NCBI GenBank assembly: GCA_900321365.1
Contig: ONVT01000077.1
Span: 1 to 12,311, forward strand
Origin: an uncultured Eubacteriales bacterium
GTDB lineage: Bacteria > Bacillota_A > Clostridia > Lachnospirales > Lachnospiraceae
Direction of reading: 5' to 3'
Length of the DNA stretch: 12,311 nt
Numbering within the stretch: the first letter of the stretch is position 1; each line of letters opens with the position of its first letter. This document shows, in pieces, positions 6,740 through 12,311 of the stretch. The notes beneath the pieces are model-generated. The model had not been told where the DNA came from, ran no database searches, and saw only the letters and a list, made by a program, of their open reading frames with translations. The translations under genes were made by a program, and so were the position numbers.

Positions 6740-7242
6740 GCTTTATCCGTCCGGGCGGAGGAACCCTCCTGTCCGCGATCCCGGGAAGCATCTTCTTTCT
6801 GATCGTAAGGCCTTTCCTGTCTCTCATCCCGGGAGCCTTTTTCGATCTGGCCAAGCCTTGCCTCCAGCAGCGCGATCCGCTTAAGATAGTCGTCTGATTC
6901 CTCGCTGAGCGCAGTGATCCGTTTCTGGTTCTCCTCCAGCTTTACCTGCGCGGAGACCAGCTCATGCCTCACCTCATACAACTCCCTGTCCTTGTCAGAG
7001 AGATCCGCCTCCAGTTTCTCCACCTGGCGTTTCGCCTTAAAGTAGTCATCCGCTGTATTGAGATCCAGCATCAGACTCTTCTGTACGGCGGGCAGGCGGT
7101 TGTAACCGTCGAGCGACTTCAGCTCCGTGAGCCTGTTGTTCAGGTACGTCGCAACCTGGTGAATATAGTCCTCACTCTCATACCCGCCAAGCTTATAGAT
7201 CTTTCCGCCGATCACAACTTCTGTCACATTCTTCTTTTCCAT
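6736..7242 (-). CDS. zapA: Cell division protein ZapA
   Basis: A 168-residue ZapA-type protein, which binds FtsZ filaments and supports Z-ring assembly. The N-terminal domain has TEVVIGGKIYKLGGYESEDYI (7-27) and HQVATYLNNRL (28-38), typical of ZapA. LNTADDYFKAKRQVEKLEADL (61-81) leads into a long charged helix, predicted coiled coil to about residue 137. The last 30 residues are an unstructured Arg/Asp/Gln/Ser-rich tail. Clostridial ZapA proteins are often extended like this relative to the about 100-residue Gram-negative form. I chose ATG 7242 because AAGGGG lies 6 bases upstream; ATG 7269 would add nine residues with its purine-rich stretch too close. The gene begins the tight cluster zapA-U32-SEDS-PBP, its stop overlapping the U32 start by 4 bases, so the group is probably co-expressed for division or wall synthesis. 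Confidence 0.92.
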   Translation of the reverse strand: MEKKNVTEVVIGGKIYKLGGYESEDYIHQVATYLNNRLTELKSLDGYNRLPAVQKSLMLDLNTADDYFKAKRQVEKLEADLSDKDRELYEVRHELVSAQVKLEENQKRITALSEESDDYLKRIALLEARLGQIEKGSRDERQERPYDQKEDASRDRGQEGSSARTDKA

Positions 7243-7248
7243 CTGCAA

Positions 7249-7254
7249 CCCCTT
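7249..7254 (-). promoter_or_regulatory. Ribosome binding site deciding the zapA start
   Basis: AAGGGG on the minus strand, 6 bases before ATG 7242. It supports this start over ATG 7269. In the remaining ruvB-zapA gap (7255-7339) I see no convincing promoter or terminator, only a short AGAAT-TATC-ATTCT dyad on the minus strand, so zapA may be read from the ruvAB transcript. Confidence 0.75.
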
Positions 7255-7339
7255 ATCTGTAAATGTCATTTTCCTGACGTTTTAAAAATTCAATACTCCT
7301 GAAACTGGCATCCCCAGAATGATAATTCTCTGTTCTAAG

Positions 7340-8353
7340 TCATTCGGCTTCATCGGACGAAGGGTTTGGAATTCCGAGATGCCGGTAGGCGAGATCCGTG
7401 ACGACACGCCCGCTCGGAGTGCGCATCAGGAACCCGTTCTTGATCAGGTAAGGCTCATACACATCCTCTAAAGTCCCTGCGTCCTCCCCGATCGCAGCGG
7501 CCAGATTATTCAATCCGACCGGTCCCCCGCCGAACTTCTCCATCATCGTCGTCAGGATCATGCGGTCAAGATTGTCAAGTCCCTTCCTGTCCACATCGAG
7601 AAAATCAAGGGCCTTCGCCGCGACCTCACCCGTGATTTCCCCGTCATACATGACCTGCGCGATATCGCGCGAGCGCTTCAGCAGGCGGTTCGCCAGACGC
7701 GGTGTCCCCCTCGACCTCCTGGCGATCTCGGCGGCACCCTTCTCGTCGATCTTCACGCCGAGCACATTTGCGGAACGCATCACGATCGTCGTCAGCTCCT
7801 CAGCCGTATAATACTCGAGGTGATGAATCACGCCGAAACGATCCCTGAGCGGAGCGGTCAGAAGTCCCGCCCTCGTCGTGGCTCCGATCAGGGTGAAAGG
7901 AGGAAGGTCCAGCCGGATCGATCTGGCGGCGGCACCCTTCCCGATCATAATGTCGATCGCGAAATCCTCCATCGCCGGATACAGAACCTCCTCGACCTGG
8001 CGGTTCAGGCGGTGGATCTCATCCACAAACAGGACATCCCCCTCGCTCAGGCTGTTCAGCACCGCGGCAATCTCCCCGGGCTTCTCAATCGCCGGACCGG
8101 ATGTGACCTTCATGTTCACGCCCATCTCATTCGCGATGATGCCGGCCAACGTCGTCTTGCCCAGACCCGGAGGCCCGTAGAACAGCACATGATCCAGAGA
8201 CTCGCCGCGCTTCTTCGCCGCTTCGATATAGATCTTCAGGGATTTCTTCGCCTTCTCCTGCCCGATGTACTGCTCCAGCGTCTGCGGTCTCAGCTTCGGC
8301 TCAAGGCGAAGATCCTCTTCTGTTTCGTCAGTTGTTATAATTCGTTTTGCCAT
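7340..8353 (-). CDS. ruvB: Holliday junction branch migration ATPase RuvB
   Basis: RuvB, 337 residues, the usual length. It is the hexameric motor that drives branch migration of Holliday junctions with RuvA. Visible motifs are [12 protein letters not shown] (21-32), Walker [10 protein letters not shown] at 60-68, Walker B DEIH at 111-114, sensor 1 GATTRAG at 157-163, the LRDRFG arginine-finger segment at 169-174, and [15 protein letters not shown] as sensor 2 (about 213-227). A C-terminal winged helix follows ([17 protein letters not shown] and [16 protein letters not shown]). The gene lies 48 bases after ruvA. The region before ATG 8353 has only a weak GAAAG-type binding site, and a small GGGGA-TCCCC hairpin (8365-8383) lies just upstream, so its translation may be modest. 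No ruvC is in the window, which is normal for Firmicutes. Confidence 0.99.
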   Translation of the reverse strand: MAKRIITTDETEEDLRLEPKLRPQTLEQYIGQEKAKKSLKIYIEAAKKRGESLDHVLFYGPPGLGKTTLAGIIANEMGVNMKVTSGPAIEKPGEIAAVLNSLSEGDVLFVDEIHRLNRQVEEVLYPAMEDFAIDIMIGKGAAARSIRLDLPPFTLIGATTRAGLLTAPLRDRFGVIHHLEYYTAEELTTIVMRSANVLGVKIDEKGAAEIARRSRGTPRLANRLLKRSRDIAQVMYDGEITGEVAAKALDFLDVDRKGLDNLDRMILTTMMEKFGGGPVGLNNLAAAIGEDAGTLEDVYEPYLIKNGFLMRTPSGRVVTDLAYRHLGIPNPSSDEAE

Positions 8354-8364
8354 CTGCTTTCAGC

Positions 8365-8383
8365 GGGGAGTATTCCATTCCCC
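8365..8383 (-). other. Small stem-loop between ruvA and ruvB
   Basis: GGGGA and TCCCC (5-bp stem) around a 9-base loop, 12 bases before the ruvB start codon. The stem occupies the only strongly G-rich, Shine-Dalgarno-like stretch upstream of ruvB. No U-run follows, so it is not a terminator. Confidence 0.4.
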
Positions 8384-8401
8384 TTCCGTTTCACACGCTC
8401 C

Positions 8402-9025
8402 TTACAGCCCTATAAACTTCAAAGCCTGCTTCAGAATGTCCTGCGTCTCCATGCCCTCGGTGACCTTCACCTTTCGCACCGCGCGCAGCGCCTCGGAATT
8501 CGAATATCCGAGAGCCGTGAGCGCCTGCACCGCGTCAGAAAGCTCCGCGTCGATCAGAGACGACGACGCGCCAGCATCCGTACCCTGGCTCAGATCCGCG
8601 CCTCCCGGCAGAATCGCGTCCTCCAGCTTCAGCTTATCCTTCAGCTCCAGGATCAGCTTCTTCGCAGTCTTTGCACCGATTCCCGGAGCCCTGGCAAGCG
8701 CCTTGTCATCATCAGAGAAGACAGCAAAGCGGATGTCATTCGCGCTGAGTGTACCAAGAATTCCAAGCGCTGCCTTCGGGCCGACGCCCGAAACCGAAAT
8801 CATAGTCCGGTAGACATTCAGGTCATCCTGCGACAGGAACCCATACAGGCGCATCGCGTCCTCCGACACGGAGAGGTATGTATGAATCTTCACTTCCTCC
8901 CCGACAGAAGGCATATCCGCCGCGTCCCGCACACTGACCAGAACCTGGAATCCGACTCCTCCGACATCCACGATGACACGGTCCGGAAGAACCTGTGCGA
9001 CCTCTCCGCGAAGAAATGATATCAT
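8402..9025 (-). CDS. ruvA: Holliday junction DNA helicase subunit RuvA
   Basis: RuvA, 207 residues, which forms a tetramer that holds the four-way junction and loads RuvB. The N-terminal OB-fold domain starts MISFLRGEVAQ and contains VDVGGVGFQV (19-28). The acidic pin residues E55 and D56 lie in SVSEDAMRLYGF. Two helix-hairpin-helix motifs follow: SVSGVGPKAALGIL (77-90) and RAPGIGAKTAKKLILELKDKL (112-132). After a flexible linker (about 140-158) comes the RuvB-binding domain with ALTALGYSNSEALRAV. ATG 9025 has GAGGAG 11 bases upstream. The gene is followed by ruvB after 48 bases. The 138-base gap before it holds two stem-loops but no promoter I can defend. Confidence 0.98.
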   Translation of the reverse strand: MISFLRGEVAQVLPDRVIVDVGGVGFQVLVSVRDAADMPSVGEEVKIHTYLSVSEDAMRLYGFLSQDDLNVYRTMISVSGVGPKAALGILGTLSANDIRFAVFSDDDKALARAPGIGAKTAKKLILELKDKLKLEDAILPGGADLSQGTDAGASSSLIDAELSDAVQALTALGYSNSEALRAVRKVKVTEGMETQDILKQALKFIGL

Positions 9026-9083
9026 GCCGTTTTCTGCTCCTCATCACAGATGCTTGTTTTCCAACATCTTTTTTCGGCGATCC

Positions 9084-9099
9084 CACAGCGACAGCTGTG
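9084..9099 (-). other. Small inverted repeat upstream of ruvA
   Basis: CACAGC and GCTGTG arms (6 bp) around a 4-base loop, about 60 bases before the ruvA start and on the leader side of the larger stem-loop. It could be an operator or a leader hairpin. No U-run follows on the transcribed strand and I cannot assign a regulator. Confidence 0.35.
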
Positions 9100-9123
9100 T
9101 GATCAGCTTATCAATTTGTACCC

Positions 9124-9154
9124 CTGCCCCGGGATGCCCGGCATCCCGGGGCAG
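9124..9154 (-). terminator. Strong GC-rich stem-loop after the sugar kinase gene (candidate terminator or 3' stabiliser)
   Basis: Arms of 15 bases (9124-9138 and 9140-9154) are perfectly complementary around one central base; sterically this gives about 13 bp with a small loop. It begins 9 bases after the kinase stop codon. On the minus transcript the stem is followed by GGGGUACAAAUUG, not a U-run, so it lacks the second half of an intrinsic terminator. It may instead protect the 3' end of the araD-kinase mRNA or act with another factor. Confidence 0.45.
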
Positions 9155-9163
9155 CAAAATCTC

Positions 9164-10762
9164 TCAGTTCTTCAGCGTCTCGATTGCGGCCTTCTCCACC
9201 GGGATGCAGTCCGCGTACCGGGCGGTAAACTTCTCGAAGCCTTCGATATCCGCCGGATCCGCGTCCATCGTCTCGCTGGCCATCTCCGAGAAGATCCTCT
9301 TCTCAAGCCAGTCCTCCAGAGTCTCTCCTTCTTTCTTCTGAATCAGGAAAAGTGCCAGGAGCGCCATGCCCCAGGGGCCGCCCTCTCCTGCCGTCTCCAG
9401 GACACTGACCGGAGCGTGGACCGCCGCGGCCAGATAACTCTGCGCGACTCCCTTTGTCTTGAACAGTCCGCCGTGGCCCATGATGCGGTCTACCTTCATC
9501 TTCTCATCCTTCAGCAGGATATCCAGGCCAAGCTTGACCGCTCCAAGCGAAGAATACAGGTGCGAGCGCATAAAGTTCGCAAGGTTGAAATTGCTGTCAG
9601 GCTGCCTCGCGAAGAGCGGACGCCCCTCGTTCAGGTGCGTAATGCCCTCGCCGGAGTAGTATCCGTAGGACAGCAGTCCGCCGCAGTCCTTGTCGCCCTT
9701 GAGCGAATTCTCATACAGCAGGCCGAACAGCTTACCGGGATCCATCGGGAATCCCGCCAGATCCGCGAATTCTCCAAACAGTTTCACCCATGCGTTCAGG
9801 TCGGAAGTTCCGTTGTTCGCATGGGACATCGCCACCGGATAGCCGGACGGCGTCGTAACCATATCGATCTCACGGTACATCTTCGACAGCGGCTTCTCAC
9901 AGACAAGCATCGCAAACATGCTGGTGCCCGCGCTGACATTTCCGGTGCGCGGCGCAACGGCGTTCGTCGCGACCATTCCGGTTCCCGCGTCGCCCTCGCT
10001 CGGCGCCATCACGATCCCTGCCTTCAGGGTTCCGGTCTCGTCCAGCAGCTTCGCGCCTTCCTCCGTCAGCCTGCCCGCTTCCTGACCGGCCGCAAGGACC
10101 TTCGGCAGCACGTCGCGCAGCTTCCAGCTGTAGCCGTCCTTCTCGATCAGCTGATCAAACTTTTCAACCATCTTCTGATCATAATCCACCGTGTCGGAAT
10201 CGATCGGGAAGATACCGGAGGCATCGCCGACACCGGTGATCTTCTCGCCGGTCAGCAGATAATGCACATAGGAGTCGAGCGTCGTCACAAAGTCAACCTT
10301 CTTCAGGTGCTCCTCCTTATCCAGCATACACTGGTACAAATGCGCGATCGTCCATCTGAGCGGAATATTGAAGTCAAACAGCTCCGTCAGCTCATCCGCC
10401 GCTTTCTCCGTATTCGAATTTCTCCAGGTCTGGAACGGTGAGAGCAGATTCCCTTCTGCATCCAGCGCAATGTATCCGTGCATCATGGCACTGATTCCGA
10501 TCGCGCCGTAAGTGTCCGGCGTAATTCCGTACTTCTCCTCCACATCCTTCCTCAGATTTGAATAGCAGGTCTTCATGCCATTCATAATCTCTTCCTGCGA
10601 ATACGTCCAGATCCCGTTGATCAGCGAGTTCTCCCAGCCGAAGCTCCCTGTCGCCAGAACCTCTCCGCTCTCTCCAACCAGAACGCCCTTGATGTTGGTC
10701 GATCCGAATTCAATTCCGAGAGCTGTCTTGCCATTCTTAATCGCTTCCCTGATATCCGACAT
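9164..10762 (-). CDS. FGGY-family carbohydrate kinase, probable ribulokinase (AraK-like)
   Basis: A 532-residue FGGY kinase. The N-terminal phosphate-binding motif is ALGIEFGSTNIKGVLVGESG (14-33). GDAG at 257-260 contains the likely catalytic Asp 258, GNVSAGTS (274-281) is the second phosphate motif, and MGHGGLFKTKGVAQS (428-442) the adenosine-binding segment. Automated pipelines often call such proteins xylulokinase. Its position directly downstream of araD argues for L-ribulose as substrate, and I recall that Clostridium acetobutylicum uses a non-AraB ribulokinase, AraK, of this general type; that link is from memory. I chose ATG 10762, giving MSDIREAIKNG, because AGGAGG lies 8 bases upstream; ATG 10768 would be only 2 bases from it. 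The gap to araD (159 bases) holds a relic of the araD 3' end and a small hairpin; no separate promoter is convincing, so it is probably co-transcribed with araD. Confidence 0.88.
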   Translation of the reverse strand: MSDIREAIKNGKTALGIEFGSTNIKGVLVGESGEVLATGSFGWENSLINGIWTYSQEEIMNGMKTCYSNLRKDVEEKYGITPDTYGAIGISAMMHGYIALDAEGNLLSPFQTWRNSNTEKAADELTELFDFNIPLRWTIAHLYQCMLDKEEHLKKVDFVTTLDSYVHYLLTGEKITGVGDASGIFPIDSDTVDYDQKMVEKFDQLIEKDGYSWKLRDVLPKVLAAGQEAGRLTEEGAKLLDETGTLKAGIVMAPSEGDAGTGMVATNAVAPRTGNVSAGTSMFAMLVCEKPLSKMYREIDMVTTPSGYPVAMSHANNGTSDLNAWVKLFGEFADLAGFPMDPGKLFGLLYENSLKGDKDCGGLLSYGYYSGEGITHLNEGRPLFARQPDSNFNLANFMRSHLYSSLGAVKLGLDILLKDEKMKVDRIMGHGGLFKTKGVAQSYLAAAVHAPVSVLETAGEGGPWGMALLALFLIQKKEGETLEDWLEKRIFSEMASETMDADPADIEGFEKFTARYADCIPVEKAAIETLKN

Positions 10763-10770
10763 TCTCATTT

Positions 10771-10776
10771 CCTCCT
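10771..10776 (-). promoter_or_regulatory. Ribosome binding site deciding the kinase start
   Basis: AGGAGG on the minus strand, 8 bases before ATG 10762 but only 2 bases before ATG 10768. Spacing therefore selects the shorter protein. Confidence 0.85.
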
Positions 10777-10785
10777 GAAGTCGTA

Positions 10786-10805
10786 TGTTTTCCTCATGGA
10801 AAATG
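10786..10805 (-). other. Leader hairpin just upstream of the kinase ribosome binding site
   Basis: TTTTCC and GGAAAA form a perfect 6-bp stem with a 4-base loop (10788-10803), extendable by two wobble pairs. It lies 9 bases upstream of the kinase AGGAGG. It could be an mRNA processing or protection element between araD and the kinase; there is no U-run after it. Confidence 0.4.
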
Positions 10806-10859
10806 TCCTCATCGGCTCATCTTCCCTGACTATGCCTCTCTGTCTTCCTGATTTTCCCT

Positions 10860-10914
10860 TTATCTTCCCTGTCCGTAGTATACGTTCAGCCCGTGCTTTC
10901 ATTTGGGAAAGCTT
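10860..10914 (-). pseudogene. Relic copy of the 3' end of araD
   Basis: This segment matches 10922-10975, the last 18 codons of araD including the stop, at an offset of 61-62 bases. From AAAGCACGGG to the stop the two copies align without gaps and differ at only a handful of positions; one single-base difference in length lies before that. Read in its own frame the relic ends KHGLNVYYGQGR and a TAA stop, against [12 protein letters not shown] and TGA in araD. It has no start codon or binding site and is not expected to be translated. It is either an old tandem duplication or the remnant of a second araD lost by recombination. Confidence 0.85.
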
Positions 10915-10921
10915 CAACAGC

Positions 10922-11614
10922 TCATTTTCCCTGTCCGTAATAAGCGTTCGGCCCGTGCTTTCTCTGGAAATGCTTCTCCTTGATATGTTCCGGAGCATCC
11001 GGCGCTTCCGGATCAATCAACTTCGTGATGAAATCCATCTTCGCGACTTCCTCGAGAACCTTCGCATGGTACACAGCCTGGAAACAGTCCTTCCCCCACG
11101 CGAACGGCCCGTGGTTCCTGCAGATTACGCCGGGAACATAGACCGGGTTGCGGCCCTCGAACGCCTCGATGATCACCTTGCCCGTGTTCTTTTCATATCC
11201 TTCCTCAACCTCCTCAGGAGTGAGGTTTCTCGTACACGGAATCGCGCCGTAGAAATAATCCGCGTGGGTGGTTCCCTTCAGGGGGATGTCCTTCCCCGCC
11301 TGCGCCCAGCCGACCGCGAAGGTCGAGTGCGTGTGAACGACGCCGCCAATCTCGGGAAATGCCTTATACAGCTCCAGATGCGTCGCTGTATCCGTGGAAG
11401 GATTCAGGTCGCCCTCGACCTTATTCCCCTCCAGATCCATGACCACCATGTGCTCCGGCTTAAGCTCCTCATAGGAAACCCCGCTCGGTTTAATCACAAA
11501 CAACCCCTTCTCCCGGTCAATCCCGCTCACATTTCCCCAGGTAAATGTGACCAGCTCATACTCCGGAAGCTGCAGATTCGCCCTGCACACTTCCTCCTTC
11601 AGTTTTTCCAGCAT
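10922..11614 (-). CDS. araD: L-ribulose-5-phosphate 4-epimerase
   Basis: AraD, 230 residues (Escherichia coli AraD is 231). It converts L-ribulose 5-phosphate to D-xylulose 5-phosphate, passing arabinose carbon into the pentose phosphate pathway. The class II aldolase-type zinc site is complete: H94 and H96 in VVHTHS, and H168 in RNHGPFAWG. Substrate and catalytic residues include TWGNVSG (25-31), KPSGV (42-46), D75 in STDTATH, D119 in TTHADYFYG, and the C-terminal tyrosine in [11 protein letters not shown] (Y226). ATG 11614 has AAGGAGG 8 bases upstream. The gene has its own promoter behind udk and is followed by the FGGY kinase after 159 bases. Its 3' end is duplicated downstream. UlaF/SgbE-type enzymes for L-ascorbate share the fold, so an ascorbate role is a minor alternative. 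Confidence 0.95.
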   Translation of the reverse strand: MLEKLKEEVCRANLQLPEYELVTFTWGNVSGIDREKGLFVIKPSGVSYEELKPEHMVVMDLEGNKVEGDLNPSTDTATHLELYKAFPEIGGVVHTHSTFAVGWAQAGKDIPLKGTTHADYFYGAIPCTRNLTPEEVEEGYEKNTGKVIIEAFEGRNPVYVPGVICRNHGPFAWGKDCFQAVYHAKVLEEVAKMDFITKLIDPEAPDAPEHIKEKHFQRKHGPNAYYGQGK

Positions 11615-11688
11615 GTGTCCGCCCTCCTTGATTCATTTTCACAAATGTAACTCTTTCCGGTTTTTTCTTTGCAAAAGTCTGCTGATGT

Positions 11689-11725
11689 TTCCCCTGTCAA
11701 GGGGGAATCCTTTCTCTTATCCCCC
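11689..11725 (-). promoter_or_regulatory. Overlapping alternative hairpins in the araD leader
   Basis: In the transcript, GGGGG (11725-11721) can pair with CCCCC (11705-11701) over a 15-base loop. Alternatively TTCCCC (11707-11702) can pair with GGGGAA (11694-11689) over a 7-base loop. Both use the same C-run and exclude each other. They lie about 75-110 bases before the araD start. No U-run follows either, so transcription attenuation is not supported; a regulatory role is speculative. Confidence 0.35.
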
Positions 11726-11795
11726 GCTGCAGCGCTCCATACGAAGCCACGTCTACACCGCGATTCGCAGACCTCTATGCGTCACCCAAACGCCC

Positions 11796-11815
11796 ACATG
11801 AATTCTACATGAATT
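11796..11815 (-). promoter_or_regulatory. Direct repeat at the araD promoter, candidate operator
   Basis: AATTCATGT occurs twice with an 11-base period, about one helical turn. The upstream copy overlaps the -10 box and the expected start site. The same region contains the dyad TACA-N5-TGTA (11806-11818). A repressor bound here would block the promoter. It does not match the AraR operator form I know from Bacillus, so the regulator is unknown. Confidence 0.4.
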
Positions 11816-11841
11816 GTACCAAAGATTCCCTGTCCGTTCAA
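11813..11841 (-). promoter_or_regulatory. Sigma-A-type promoter for araD-kinase
   Basis: TTGAAC (11841-11836) and TACAAT (11818-11813) are separated by exactly 17 bases on the minus strand. The -35 box overlaps the udk stop codon. The expected start near 11806 gives a leader of about 190 bases before araD. No terminator separates udk from this promoter, so some readthrough from udk is likely. Confidence 0.72.
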
Positions 11842-12311
11842 TGTCCCGACGACAGATGGAACTGCACCCGGTTGAGCACCATCTCAAGCGCCACCTGGTT
11901 CCGCCCGCCCTCGGGAATGATCACATCCGCGTATCTTTTCGACGGCTCCACGAAAGCCTCATGCATGGGCTTGACCGTCCCCAGATACTGCCCGATCACG
12001 CTGTCCAGAGACCGCCCCCTCTCCTTCACGTCACGCAGGATCCGGCGCAGAATCCGGACGTCCGCGTCCGCGTCCACGAACAGCTTGATATCCATCAGGT
12101 CCCGGAGCTCCTTCTCATGGAAAATCAGGATCCCCTCCACGACGATCACCCGCGACGGAACCACCGTCTTCGTCTGGTCCGTCCGGTCATAGATCGCATA
12201 GTCATAGACAGGACAGTCGATCGCCACGCCACTCTTCAAAGCCGCGATATCACGGATCATCAGCTCCGTGTCAAACGCCGCCGGATGGTCATAGTTCAGC
12301 TTCACCCGCTC
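11838..12311 (-). CDS. udk: Uridine kinase, C-terminal part (cut by right edge)
   Basis: The frame is open from the right edge to a TGA at 11838, giving 157 visible residues of a protein usually about 205-210 long; the P-loop part lies outside the window. It phosphorylates uridine and cytidine with ATP or GTP in pyrimidine salvage. The visible sequence begins in the family's NYDHPAAFDTELM motif and contains DCPVYDYAIYDRT, VIVVEGILIFHEKELRDLMDIK as the Walker-B-like strand, the RILRRILRDVKERGRSLDSV segment, and RYADVIIPEGGRNQVA near the end. The internal GTG at 12305 is not a real start. The araD promoter overlaps its stop codon, so the pentose genes follow it directly although the pathways are unrelated. 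Confidence 0.92.
   Translation of the reverse strand, partial: ERVKLNYDHPAAFDTELMIRDIAALKSGVAIDCPVYDYAIYDRTDQTKTVVPSRVIVVEGILIFHEKELRDLMDIKLFVDADADVRILRRILRDVKERGRSLDSVIGQYLGTVKPMHEAFVEPSKRYADVIIPEGGRNQVALEMVLNRVQFHLSSGH

Noticed and set aside
7243..7269. Longer ZapA from ATG 7269
   Set aside because: The purine-rich stretch upstream is too close to that ATG, while AAGGGG is well placed for ATG 7242, which also begins at the family's usual N-terminus.
7820..9019. 399-residue open frame on the plus strand opposite ruvA and ruvB
   Set aside because: Antisense to two unmistakable genes, Arg/Leu/His-rich, no recognisable motif.
9050..10441. 463-residue open frame on the plus strand opposite the sugar kinase
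   Set aside because: Antisense to a complete FGGY kinase; composition typical of reverse-strand translation.
10765..11016. 83-residue minus-strand open frame between araD and the kinase
   Set aside because: It runs out of frame through the end of araD and its relic copy; basic low-complexity translation without a binding site.
11671..11700. Perfect TTGACA (-35) on the minus strand in the araD leader
   Set aside because: No acceptable -10 box at 16-18 bases (the sequence there is CTTTTG or similar); the promoter at 11813-11841 is much better.

Overview
The window reads as ordinary chromosome of a fairly GC-rich Clostridia member, most like a Lachnospiraceae. The grounds are strong AGGAGG ribosome binding sites, the order ruvA-ruvB-zapA-U32 peptidase-FtsW/RodA-PBP, a C-terminal araD/FGGY-kinase pair of the kind seen in gut Firmicutes, and a DUF2953-like protein at the left edge. 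This placement rests on recall of families and gene order; no search was run. All eleven genes lie on the minus strand, so transcription runs from right (12311) to left (1).

In transcription order: the C-terminal part of uridine kinase udk (cut by the right edge); a 223-base regulatory gap with a good sigma-A-type promoter; araD and an FGGY sugar kinase, a two-gene pentose module probably for L-ribulose; a gap with a 15-bp GC-rich stem-loop; ruvA and ruvB (Holliday junction branch migration); zapA, a large U32 peptidase-family protein, a FtsW/RodA-type SEDS glycosyltransferase and a class B penicillin-binding protein, packed with overlaps of 4 bp or a 1-bp gap; then, behind a near-consensus promoter, a NUDIX hydrolase, a 105-residue uncharacterised protein and the start of a DUF2953-like membrane protein cut by the left edge.

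The cell-wall block works as a unit. The SEDS protein polymerises glycan strands, the class B PBP crosslinks them, and ZapA supports the FtsZ ring. The U32 protein between them is probably an RNA-modification (RlhA-like) protein, whose link to division is not evident from sequence. araD with the kinase would phosphorylate L-ribulose and epimerise it to D-xylulose 5-phosphate. No isomerase, transporter or regulator for this pathway is in the window.

No new defence system, mobile element, CRISPR array, tRNA or rRNA was found. The most unusual signal is a cluster of local tandem duplications: three unrelated in-frame repeats (57, 27 and 45 bp units) inside the U32 gene, a 61/62-bp duplication of the 3' end of araD left as a relic downstream of its stop codon, and a 9-bp triplet in the NUDIX leader. 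Strong stem-loops and a repeat-bearing promoter around the pentose genes are secondary leads.
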